From NCBI RefSeq assembly GCF_014635185.1, contig NZ_BMCM01000002.1, forward strand, positions 597,288-661,287: a stretch of DNA of 64,000 nt. The letters are read 5' to 3'. Shown in pieces: positions 23,466 through 31,448 of this stretch; positions within the stretch are counted from its first letter, which is position 1; each line of letters opens with the position of its first letter. The notes under the pieces were generated by a model. That model was given only the letters and a program-made list of their open reading frames with translations. It did no database searches and was not told the DNA's origin. The DNA is from Microbacterium murale. Lineage in GTDB: Bacteria > Actinomycetota > Actinomycetes > Actinomycetales > Microbacteriaceae. The position numbers and the translations under genes were made by a program.

Positions 23466-25343
23466 CTACTCGGGGAACGGCACCCGCGGGGCGCGGCCGG
23501 TTGGCGCGCGCTCGAAGTCCTTCTCGGCCCGGACGCGGTCCTTCTCCACGCGCTCCAGCGCGGTCTCCACAGAATCGGCGAACACGTCTCCCCCGGCCTC
23601 GCCCGGGTGGATGTCGTCGCCTGCGAGCAGCTCGGTGTGGGGCGCGATGGCGCCCGACCAGTCCGCGACCCACACCGAGCGGTGACTGTCGGCGAAGGCG
23701 TCGAGATCGGCATTGACACCGGGGATCCAGTCGCGCGGTGCGTGCGCGTTGACGAGGATCAGGTTGCGGTCCTTCCCCGCCGCCTGCGACATCTGCTCGA
23801 GCACGCCCCAATCCACCGGACCGTTGGTGCCGAGCGCCACGACCACGTTCTCGCGCAGTTCGCCCTTCGAAGCCAGGTCGTTGAGGATGTCGGGCCCAGC
23901 CCAGATCGAGCGCGAGACCGCGGCATCGACCGTGATCCCGGGGAACTGCTCATACAGCGACGGCGCGGATGCGAGCATCACCGAGTCTCCGACGGCCGTG
24001 ATCTCGGTGCCAGCAGGGATGTCGATCTGCTCCGGATCGTCATCGGATGCCTCGGGCGCCGCCTTCGCAGCATCCTTCATGGCCTGCTCCCCCGCTGCGA
24101 CCGCCGCCTCGGCCGACGTCGCCTCTGGGGCGGTCACGATCGCCGCCGCCGTTCCGCCCACGGCGACGGCTCCGACCACCAGCGCAGTCACACCGGCCAG
24201 GCGCGCCGTCGGACGACCCGCGACACGCGACCACAGTGCGCGTCCCGCGCGCCGGAACCCGTACCGACGCAGCGGCTGCTCCACGAACCTGTACGACAGC
24301 GCCGCAGCCCCGACCGAGACGACGAGCGCCACCGCACCGATCGCCGCGGGAACCCCGGCCTCCGGCCCTGTCCCCTGCGTGCCGACCAGAGCCAGCACGA
24401 GCACCGGCCAATGCCACAGGTAGATGCCGTACGACCGCTCACCGATCCAGCGCAGCGGCGCGACATCGAGACCGCGTCCGAGCCACGAGCCGGGCCAGGT
24501 TCCGGCGAAGATCGTGAGCGCCGTCCCGAGAGACGCGAGCACGAGCACACCGGTGATGGAAGCATCCTCCGGCGACAGTGCGGCGACCAGTACAGCACCC
24601 AGTCCGACGAGTCCGGCGAGCAGCGATCCGACCTGCGCACCGCGCCGCAGCATCCATGCCCTTTCCGGCATGTTCACGGTGGCGAGCGCGAGAGCGATCC
24701 CGAGCAGCAGCCCGAACGCGTGCGAATCGGTGCCGAAGTACGCCCGCGTGACGTCGCCTTCGGCGACCAGCATCGCCATCCACCACACCGACCCACCCGC
24801 AGCGACGAACATGAGCGCCGCGCGCGTCCACCGCCCCGGAACAAGCAGCACGAGAGGAAGCAACAGTGGCCACAGCACGTAGAACTGCTCTTCGACGGCC
24901 AGCGACCAGACGTTGCGGAACAGCTCGGGCGCCGTCGCCGTGAAGTAGTCGCTGCCTCCGGCGACTGCGAGCCAGTTGTAACTGAAGGTGGCAGCACCGA
25001 GCACCTGCCTTCCGATGCCGACGAGCACGTCGCCACCCAGCATCCACGCCGCCGTCGCACACACCGTGATCACCACGGCCAACGCCGGCAGCAGCCGGCG
25101 CGCGCGCCGCCGCCAGAAATCGATCAGCCGACGCGGCGATCCGAGCCGTCCGAGGCGCGATGGACGCAGCAGGAGCGACGTGATCAGGAAACCGCTGATC
25201 ACGAAGAAGACATCGACGCCGACGAACCCCGACCGCACCGGCGATGACGGAAAGAGGTGATACGCCAGCACGAGGATGACCGCCACCGCACGCAGACCGT
25301 CCAGTCCCGCGAAACGTCGAGGAGCAGAGTGAAGGAGCGTCAT
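23466..25343 (-). CDS. OafA/YrhL-type membrane acyltransferase with SGNH domain
   Basis: 625 residues. Residues 1-370 are the acyltransferase-3 membrane domain (about 10 helices; FAGLDGLRAVAVILVLAYHL with the conserved histidine, and GVDVFFVISGFLIT). A Glu/Asp-rich linker follows, then a periplasmic-side SGNH hydrolase-like domain from about 470: the GDSVML serine block and the DDIHPGEAG aspartate/histidine block. This architecture O-acetylates peptidoglycan or surface polysaccharides, moving acetyl groups across the membrane. It may act on the polysaccharide made by the locus to the left; that link is inference. Confidence 0.93.
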   Translation of the reverse strand: MTLLHSAPRRFAGLDGLRAVAVILVLAYHLFPSSPVRSGFVGVDVFFVISGFLITSLLLRPSRLGRLGSPRRLIDFWRRRARRLLPALAVVITVCATAAWMLGGDVLVGIGRQVLGAATFSYNWLAVAGGSDYFTATAPELFRNVWSLAVEEQFYVLWPLLLPLVLLVPGRWTRAALMFVAAGGSVWWMAMLVAEGDVTRAYFGTDSHAFGLLLGIALALATVNMPERAWMLRRGAQVGSLLAGLVGLGAVLVAALSPEDASITGVLVLASLGTALTIFAGTWPGSWLGRGLDVAPLRWIGERSYGIYLWHWPVLVLALVGTQGTGPEAGVPAAIGAVALVVSVGAAALSYRFVEQPLRRYGFRRAGRALWSRVAGRPTARLAGVTALVVGAVAVGGTAAAIVTAPEATSAEAAVAAGEQAMKDAAKAAPEASDDDPEQIDIPAGTEITAVGDSVMLASAPSLYEQFPGITVDAAVSRSIWAGPDILNDLASKGELRENVVVALGTNGPVDWGVLEQMSQAAGKDRNLILVNAHAPRDWIPGVNADLDAFADSHRSVWVADWSGAIAPHTELLAGDDIHPGEAGGDVFADSVETALERVEKDRVRAEKDFERAPTGRAPRVPFPE

Positions 25344-25396
25344 GATGAGGAGGCGTTTCGGCTCGCGGCCGAAGGTTCCAGTCTAAGCTGGCCATC

Positions 25397-26248
25397 GTGC
25401 GAATACGGCTTGACATCGCCTATGACGGCACCCAGTTCCGCGGGTGGGCGAAGCAACCCCGGTTGCGCACGGTGCAGGGCACGCTCGAGGCGGCACTCGC
25501 ACGCATCATCGGCTCCGAGGTGCAGTTCGTCGTCGCGGGGCGAACGGATGCCGGCGTGCATGCCGCCGACCAGGTCGCACACGTCGACCTCGATGACGAG
25601 CAATGGTCGCGCATCCTCACCCGGCACGGACGCAGTTCGCACGACCCCGCCGGCTCGATCGCCGGACGCATCCGCGGAGTGCTCGGCGCCTACTCGGACG
25701 TCACCGTGCGTCGCTCGTCGATCGCGCCAGAGGGGTTCGACGCCCGCTTCTCCGCCGTCTGGCGTCGGTACCGCTACCGGCTCGCCGATGAGGTCGCCGG
25801 CTACGATCCGGCCAGGCGCCTCGACACCACCAGCATCCGCGGTGAGCTCGACGTTCGGGCGATGGATACTGCCGCACAGACCCTGATCGGCCTGCATGAC
25901 TTCGCCGCCTACTGCAAACCCCGCGAGGGGGCGACGACGATCCGCACGCTCCTCGATTACCGGTGGCATCGCGACGCCGACGGGGTGCTGATCGCCGAGG
26001 TGAAGGCCGACGCGTTCTGCCACAGCATGGTGCGCGCGCTGGTCGGAGCGTGCGTGGCCGTCGGAGAGCAGCGCCTCGACGTCAGCGACCTCGTCGTGCT
26101 GCGCGATGCGCTCGAGCGCACGAGCGAGTTCAAGGTGCTCGCGGCACGCGGTCTCACGCTGACCGAGGTCGGCTACCCCGCCGACGACCTGCTCGCCGTG
26201 CGGGCCGAGCAGACTCGGGCACGGCGAGACAGCGAGAACTCAGGCTGA
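25397..26248 (+). CDS. truA: tRNA pseudouridine synthase A
   Basis: 283 residues, GTG start at 25397. It isomerises uridines at positions 38-40 in the anticodon arm of many tRNAs. The N-terminal LDIAYDGTQFRGWAKQP and the catalytic aspartate D51 in AGRTDAGVHA identify the family; the RVRYR-type segment is WRRYRYRLAD and the C-terminal FCHSMVRALVGACV is conserved. A 30-residue insertion between 70 and 100 (SRILTRHGRSSHDPAGSIAG) is longer than in E. coli TruA, as often in Actinobacteria. It sits alone between an acyltransferase and an exonuclease-like gene. Confidence 0.96.
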   Translation: MRIRLDIAYDGTQFRGWAKQPRLRTVQGTLEAALARIIGSEVQFVVAGRTDAGVHAADQVAHVDLDDEQWSRILTRHGRSSHDPAGSIAGRIRGVLGAYSDVTVRRSSIAPEGFDARFSAVWRRYRYRLADEVAGYDPARRLDTTSIRGELDVRAMDTAAQTLIGLHDFAAYCKPREGATTIRTLLDYRWHRDADGVLIAEVKADAFCHSMVRALVGACVAVGEQRLDVSDLVVLRDALERTSEFKVLAARGLTLTEVGYPADDLLAVRAEQTRARRDSENSG

Positions 26249-26291
26249 TTCGACACCTCGATCACAGGCGAACGCAGTAGCGTTGGCAGAG

Positions 26292-26960
26292 ATGAAGGTG
26301 ATCTCTTATAACCTGCGCAAGCATCGTGCTGCCACCGAGCTCAAGGAGCTCGTCACAGAGCACGACCCCGATGTCCTGTGCCTGCAGGAGTGCGACGTCG
26401 AAGCGCTTCCCGACGAGATCGCGGGACTCGCGCTGGCGGATGCCACGCAGGGCAATCGCCTCGGACTGGCGCTCTATTACCGGATGAACACCTTCCGCCT
26501 GCTGGAGATGCGCACGTTCGGGCTGAAGAAGTCGCTGCACGATCGAGTGCTGAAGCCCGCCCATGAACGCGTCCTGGGCGCTCGGTTGCAGGACATCGAC
26601 ATCGGTCGTGAGCTGATCGTGGCATCCTTCCACGCCGCGCCGCTCACCGCGCTGAACTCTCTGCGACGCAACCAGATCCGCGCGGCGCTCACCGAGCTCG
26701 AGTCGATGGGACGCGGAGTTCCTGTGCTCATGGTCGGCGACTACAACTACCCCGTGTTCAAGGAGAACCTCGGCCAGACCGTCCGCGACCACGGCTACAC
26801 CCTGACGCTCAGCGATGACCGCACGTACACCCGCTACCGCGTGTTCAAGGGGCACTACGACTTCGCGACGTCGAACGGGTTCACGATCGACAGCATCCAG
26901 ACCCTGCCGCAGCGTTCGAGCGATCATCGCCCGATCCTGATCACGGCCGCCGTCGACTGA
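26292..26960 (+). CDS. Endonuclease/exonuclease/phosphatase (EEP) family protein
   Basis: 222 residues from ATG 26292 (MKVISYNLRKHR); a TTG three codons upstream is an alternative. EEP-fold motifs in order: SYNLRKH, the metal glutamate in LCLQECD, MVGDYNYP with the catalytic Asp-Asn, and the C-terminal SDHRPILI with the conserved Asp-His. Known members hydrolyse DNA, RNA, phosphoinositides or nucleotides, so the substrate is open. No signal peptide, so it acts in the cytoplasm. Confidence 0.88.
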   Translation: MKVISYNLRKHRAATELKELVTEHDPDVLCLQECDVEALPDEIAGLALADATQGNRLGLALYYRMNTFRLLEMRTFGLKKSLHDRVLKPAHERVLGARLQDIDIGRELIVASFHAAPLTALNSLRRNQIRAALTELESMGRGVPVLMVGDYNYPVFKENLGQTVRDHGYTLTLSDDRTYTRYRVFKGHYDFATSNGFTIDSIQTLPQRSSDHRPILITAAVD

Positions 26961-27001
26961 CGCCGGGGTGGCACGCCGCCGCATACCGTGCGCCTCGCGC
27001 G

Positions 27002-27054
27002 AGGTGTCACTAAGTGCCGCATCCAACGCCACCAAGCGGCACAAAGCGCCACCT
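27002..27054. repeat. 53-bp dispersed palindrome, copy D
   Basis: Begins AGGTGTCACTAAGTGCCGC and ends AAAGCGCCACCT. The following copy E starts 73 bp further right and matches at 50 of 53 positions by eye. Confidence 0.8.
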
Positions 27055-27074
27055 CCGGCAAGGCTCCCCGCGCG

Positions 27075-27127
27075 AGGTGTCACTAAGTGCCGCATCCAAC
27101 GCCACGAAGCGACACAAGGCGCCACCT
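27075..27127. repeat. 53-bp dispersed palindrome, copy E
   Basis: Same start AGGTGTCACTAAGTGCCGC as copy D, with the end GGCGCCACCT. The D-E pair fills the gap between the converging exonuclease-like gene and metI, 20 bp before the metI stop. Confidence 0.8.
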
Positions 27128-27147
27128 CGCACCCCAGGACGACCCGC

Positions 27148-27825
27148 CTACCGCCGCAGCACCCGCTGCGCGAGCCAGTTGCCGAAGATCTGACCCACCT
27201 GCACGATCACGATGATGATCGCGACCGTGACCCAGGTCGCCTGCTGATCGAACTGGTTGTAGCCGTAGATGATCGCGAAGTTTCCGAGTCCGCCGCCGCC
27301 GATGTAGCCGGCCATGGCCGACATGTCGACCACCGCGATGAACATGAACGTGTAGCCGAGGATCAGCGGCGCCAGCGCCTCGGGGATCACCACGCCGAAC
27401 AGGATCGACAGCCGCTTCGCACCGATCGCGAGCGCAGCCTCGACGACTCCAGGGTCGACCGCGACGAGGTTCTGCTCGACCACGCGCCCGATCACGACCG
27501 CGGCCATGATCGTCATCGGCACGATCGCCGCCTCGGTGCCGAGCGTGGTGCCTGCGACGAGCTTGGTCACGGGCCCGACCGCGGTGAGGAAGATGATGAA
27601 CGGAATCGGTCGGATGACGTTGATCACCAGGTTCATCACGTTGAAGACGATCCGGTTGCCGAACAGGTTCCCCGGCCGTGTGGCATAGAGCACCGCACCG
27701 ATCAGCAGTCCGGCGATGCCGCCGATCACGAGCGTGACGGCGACCATGTAGATGGTCTCCTGGATCGACTGCAGCAGCACCGGCGTCAGCGAATCCCAGT
27801 TGGCGAGCGGATGGATGCCGGTCAT
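27148..27825 (-). CDS. metI: Methionine ABC transporter permease MetI
   Basis: 225 residues, five or six membrane helices, normal MetI size. The EAA loop is EAALAIGAKRLSILFGVVIPEA and the GGGGLGNFAIIYGYNQF stretch near the C-terminus is typical of MetI. It forms the channel of the MetNIQ importer for D/L-methionine. The ATG overlaps the metN stop by 4 bp; the order metQ-metN-metI on the minus strand is a complete system. Confidence 0.95.
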   Translation of the reverse strand: MTGIHPLANWDSLTPVLLQSIQETIYMVAVTLVIGGIAGLLIGAVLYATRPGNLFGNRIVFNVMNLVINVIRPIPFIIFLTAVGPVTKLVAGTTLGTEAAIVPMTIMAAVVIGRVVEQNLVAVDPGVVEAALAIGAKRLSILFGVVIPEALAPLILGYTFMFIAVVDMSAMAGYIGGGGLGNFAIIYGYNQFDQQATWVTVAIIIVIVQVGQIFGNWLAQRVLRR

Positions 27826-28886
27826 GAGACGCCCTCCGATCCGGATGCCTGAACCGTGGCGCTCGAACCGCGCAGCACCGACACCTTCGTGCGCACCGCC
27901 AATTCCCCGACCGCTTCGGCGACAGCATCCGCCCCCGCCTGCAGACGGTACGTGAGGGTGCCGAGCTGGCGACCGCGGATGTCGGTGACCCCGCCGAAGA
28001 CGACCGCGCGACGCACGCCGTGCTTCTCGAACACCTCGTCGATGTCCTCGCTGGTGAACTCGTTGACGTCGACGCTCACGAGCGTCCCGCCGCCGACGAG
28101 CAGAGAATCCAGTGTGTCGCCCGCCGGCACGCCCTGCGTGACGGCGGCGACGAAGCGCTCGGTGAGCGCCGCACGCGGATGCGCGAACACGCGGTACGTG
28201 TCGCCGCTGTCGACCACGCGGCCGCCGTCCATCACGACGACCTGATCGCACAGCTCGTGCACGACCGAGATCTGGTGGGTGATGACGACGATCGTGATGC
28301 CGAGGCGGCGGTTGATCTCCTTCAGCAACGCGAGCACCTCGCCGGTGGTCTGCGGGTCGAGCGCGCTGGTGGCCTCATCCGCGAGCAGCAGCTCCGGGTT
28401 CGCGGCGATCGCGCGGGCGATGCCGACGCGCTGCTTCTGTCCGCCCGAGAGTGCGCGCGGATACCGGCCGGCCTTGTCGCCGATCCCGACGAAATCGAGC
28501 AGTTCCGCGACGCGAGGCGCGATGTCCGCACGCTTCCAGCCGGCAACCTTCAACGGGTACGCGACGTTGCCGCGGACCGTGCGCGAATTGAAGAGGTTGA
28601 ACTGCTGGAAGATCATGCCGATGCGTGCGCGCAGGCCCCGCAGCTCGGTCTCCGACGCTTTTCCGACGTCGACGCCGAGTACGTTCACGCTGCCGCCAGT
28701 GGGCTTCTCCAGCCCGTTGATCAGCCGGACGAGCGTGGACTTTCCCGCCCCGGAGTAGCCGATGACACCGACGATCGAGCCGCGCTCGACCTCGAGGTCG
28801 ACCTCTTCCAGAGCATCGACGACGGGCCCCCGCCGCGTTCCGGGGAACGCTTTGGAGACCCGATCGAACGAGATGATTCCGGTCAC
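27822..28886 (-). CDS. metN: Methionine ABC transporter ATP-binding protein MetN
   Basis: 354 residues. Walker A GYSGAGKST at 43-51, signature LSGGQ at 146-150, Walker B LLLADE at 167-171, H-loop VITHQ. Residues from about 265 form the C-terminal NIL (ACT-like) domain, which in E. coli MetN binds methionine and inhibits transport from inside. It dimerises and drives MetI. It lies 3 bp from metQ and overlaps metI. Confidence 0.96.
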   Translation of the reverse strand: MTGIISFDRVSKAFPGTRRGPVVDALEEVDLEVERGSIVGVIGYSGAGKSTLVRLINGLEKPTGGSVNVLGVDVGKASETELRGLRARIGMIFQQFNLFNSRTVRGNVAYPLKVAGWKRADIAPRVAELLDFVGIGDKAGRYPRALSGGQKQRVGIARAIAANPELLLADEATSALDPQTTGEVLALLKEINRRLGITIVVITHQISVVHELCDQVVVMDGGRVVDSGDTYRVFAHPRAALTERFVAAVTQGVPAGDTLDSLLVGGGTLVSVDVNEFTSEDIDEVFEKHGVRRAVVFGGVTDIRGRQLGTLTYRLQAGADAVAEAVGELAVRTKVSVLRGSSATVQASGSEGVS

Positions 28887-28889
28887 TGC

Positions 28890-29810
28890 TTACTTCGCGG
28901 CCTTGAGCTTGTCTTCGAGGCCGGTGAGCTCCTTCTGCAGGTCAGCGGCGGTCCAGTCGGCCTTGAACTGCAGGTTGCCCTGGTTCAGCTCGGTGACGGC
29001 CTCTTCGACCTCGGGCGAGTGGTACGCCTCGATGAGCTTCTCCCAGCGCGGGTCGTCCTTGTTCTCGTCCTTCACGACGAAGGCGTTGATGTACGGCGCG
29101 AGCTCGGGGTTGTCGAGGTCTTCCTTGAAGATGATCAGGTCGTCGCCGAGCCCGCCCTTCTGGGCCTGGGTGTTGTTGACGATCGCTGCCTGCGCGCTGC
29201 CGTCCTTGAGCGCGGTGACCGTCTGGTTCGTGTCGACCGGAAGGAGCTCGACCTTGCTGGAGGTGATGTCGGCCTCGGTCGAGAAGGCGTTGCCGCCGTC
29301 CTCGAGCTCGAGCAGCCCGGCACGCTGCAGGTTCAGCAGGGCGCGGGCGAGGTTCGTCGGGTTGTTCGGCAGCGCGACGGTCGCACCATCCGGGAGGTCG
29401 GCGACGTCGGTGTACTCCTCGGAGTACAGCGCCAGGGGGTACACGGCGGTCGCGCCGACCGGAACGAGCGTGCCGCCGCTGTTGACGTTGAAGTCGGAGA
29501 GGAAGATGAGGTGCTGGAACAGGTTCACGTCGAGTTCGCCGTCCTGCACACCCTGGTTCAGCTGCACACCATCGGTGATGGTGCGCACCTCGAGCTCGAT
29601 GCCCTCATCGGCCAGCTTGTCCTTGAGGATCGTCCAGTGCGCTTCGGTGCCGTCGTCCGCCCCGAGCACGATCTTCGTCTCGTCGGCGGCGGCGTCACCA
29701 CCGGCGGTGTCTGTGCCACCCGCGCACGCTGCCATCGACAGGGTCAGCGCGCCGGCTGCCAGCACGCCGAGGGCGGAAAGGATCTTGTTCTTCGCACGGG
29801 AGTTGTTCAC
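28890..29810 (-). CDS. metQ: Methionine-binding lipoprotein MetQ
   Basis: 306 residues from the GTG at 29810. The signal peptide (NNSRAKNKILSALGVLAAGA) ends in a lipobox LSMAAC, so the mature protein is a lipoprotein anchored outside the membrane. The NlpA domain follows, with DDGTEAHW, DVNLFQHL and LPNNPTNLARAL motifs binding methionine. A longer in-frame start 21 codons upstream would place charged residues before the signal peptide and is less likely. I see no SAM riboswitch in the 87-bp upstream gap. Confidence 0.95.
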   Translation of the reverse strand: MNNSRAKNKILSALGVLAAGALTLSMAACAGGTDTAGGDAAADETKIVLGADDGTEAHWTILKDKLADEGIELEVRTITDGVQLNQGVQDGELDVNLFQHLIFLSDFNVNSGGTLVPVGATAVYPLALYSEEYTDVADLPDGATVALPNNPTNLARALLNLQRAGLLELEDGGNAFSTEADITSSKVELLPVDTNQTVTALKDGSAQAAIVNNTQAQKGGLGDDLIIFKEDLDNPELAPYINAFVVKDENKDDPRWEKLIEAYHSPEVEEAVTELNQGNLQFKADWTAADLQKELTGLEDKLKAAK

Positions 29811-29897
29811 GAGAATGAGTGAATCACGCACCTGGCGCATCACCGATTCGGACGGTAACGGCGCGTAACGCACGCGGGCGCCCCATACGCTGGGCGA

Positions 29898-31211
29898 GTG
29901 ACCCTCAGCCTGCTGGAAGAAGAAGCCCTCGGCTTCGTCCGCGACCTCATCCGCATCGACAGCGTCAACACGGGCGACCTCAAAACGATCGGCGACGGCG
30001 AGACGCGGGCGGCACGGTTCGTGCAGTCGCTGCTGGAGGAGGTGGGCATCGAGACGTCATTCGTCGAGCCCGTTGCGGGGCGCGGGAGCGTGATCGCCCG
30101 CCTTCGCGGGACGGATCCGGATGCCGGCGCGCTGATCGTGCACGCGCACCTCGATGTGGTGCCGGTGGATGCTGCGGACTGGACTCACCCGCCCTTCGGC
30201 GCCGAAATCGCAGACGGCCTGCTCTACGGCCGCGGCGCCGTCGACATGAAGAACTACGCGGGGGTGATCCTGGCAGTGGCGCGGCACTTCGCGCGTTCCG
30301 GCATCCGTCCTCGGCGCGATCTGATCTTCGCCTTCCTCGCCGACGAGGAGAGCGGCGGGGTGTGGGGTGCGTCGTGGCTGGTCGACAACCGGCCGGAGCT
30401 GTTCGCCGGCGCGACCGAGGCGATCAGCGAGGTCGGCGGATTCTCGGTGCCGCTCGTCGAAGGACGTCGCGCGTATCTGCTCGCGACGGCCGAGAAGGGC
30501 GTCGGCGGGCTGAGGCTCACTGCGCGCGGCGAGGCGGGGCATGCGTCCAGGCCGCTGCCGAGTGACCCTGTGCCGCAGCTCGCCGGGGCGGTCGCTCGGA
30601 TCGGCGCGCACCGGTTCCCGGTCGTGCGCACTCCGGCGCTGGCACGATTTCTCGAGGTGTTCGGGGCGGCACGAGGCGTCACGTTCACAGACGAGAACCT
30701 GGATGCTGAGCTGGAGGATCTCGGATTCGTCGGGCGAGTGATCGCCGCCGCGGCGCGGAACACCGCGGCGCCGACCGTGCTGCGCGCGGGAGACAAGAGC
30801 AACATCATCCCCGGGAGCGCAGAGGCGATCGTCGACTATCGGGCGCTGCCCGACGGTGAGGACGACCTGCTCGCCGAGGTCGCTCGCCTGGCCGGAGAGA
30901 CCGTCGAGGTCGAGAGCCTGCGGTCGATGCATCCGATCGCCTCTCCCATCGACGGCCCGTTCATCGACGCCATCTCCGCGGCGTTGACGGCCGAAGACCC
31001 GGACGGCGTCGTGGTGCCTTACCTGCTTCCGGCATCCACCGACAACAAGCACTTCGCACGTCTCGGCGTGCACGGATACGGGTTCGTGCCGCTGCGCGTG
31101 CCAGACGACTTCGACGTCTACGGACAGTTCCACTCGGCGGACGAGTGCGTGCCGGTGGAGAGCCTGTACTTCAGCGCTCGCGTGACCGCGGGGATCTTCA
31201 CGACGGCGTAG
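29898..31211 (+). CDS. M20-family metallopeptidase/deacylase
   Basis: 437 residues with a GTG start. Zinc-binding motifs of the M20 clan appear in order: VHAHLDVVPV, GRGAVDMKN, the catalytic LADEESGG, and a C-terminal histidine in FGVHGY/GQFHSADE. An inserted dimerisation domain spans about 195-310 (RGEAGHASRPLP). Members include dipeptidases, acetylornithine deacetylase and succinyl-DAP desuccinylase; this sequence fits the general ArgE/DapE/CPG2 group without a diagnostic residue set. It diverges from metQ, but no operon partner is visible. Confidence 0.9.
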   Translation: MTLSLLEEEALGFVRDLIRIDSVNTGDLKTIGDGETRAARFVQSLLEEVGIETSFVEPVAGRGSVIARLRGTDPDAGALIVHAHLDVVPVDAADWTHPPFGAEIADGLLYGRGAVDMKNYAGVILAVARHFARSGIRPRRDLIFAFLADEESGGVWGASWLVDNRPELFAGATEAISEVGGFSVPLVEGRRAYLLATAEKGVGGLRLTARGEAGHASRPLPSDPVPQLAGAVARIGAHRFPVVRTPALARFLEVFGAARGVTFTDENLDAELEDLGFVGRVIAAAARNTAAPTVLRAGDKSNIIPGSAEAIVDYRALPDGEDDLLAEVARLAGETVEVESLRSMHPIASPIDGPFIDAISAALTAEDPDGVVVPYLLPASTDNKHFARLGVHGYGFVPLRVPDDFDVYGQFHSADECVPVESLYFSARVTAGIFTTA

Positions 31212-31255
31212 CTCGCCCCCGCCGGCCCGTGCGCGCCCGGCCGGTCCCGCCCGCG

Positions 31256-31308
31256 AGGTGTCGCAATGTGCCGCATCCCACGCCGCCACACGACACAAAG
31301 AACCACCT
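31256..31308. repeat. 53-bp dispersed palindrome, copy F
   Basis: Begins AGGTGTCGCAATGTGCCGC and ends AAAGAACCACCT. It lies 44 bp past the M20 peptidase stop. Confidence 0.75.
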
Positions 31309-31339
31309 CCCGAATCGGCCCGCCACCGAGCCGACCCGC

Positions 31340-31392
31340 AGGTGTCGCGATGTGCCGCTTCTCGAGGCCTCACACGGCAACAGGCGCCACCT
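31340..31392. repeat. 53-bp dispersed palindrome, copy G
   Basis: Begins AGGTGTCGCGATGTGCCGC and ends CAGGCGCCACCT. It starts 84 bp after the start of copy F, the same spacing as copies A-B, and lies upstream of the membrane protein gene at 31449. Confidence 0.75.
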
Positions 31393-31448
31393 CTCGGAAA
31401 CGCAGCACACCATTGCCCCGCACCTTGGCACGTCGATACGTTGAGGGC

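Noticed and set aside
29811-29897. SAM or other riboswitch upstream of metQ
   Set aside because: The gap is only 87 bp and no S-box-like stems are visible.
22093-31392. CRISPR array
   Set aside because: Repeats are palindromic, widely scattered and not evenly spaced by unique spacers; no cas genes.
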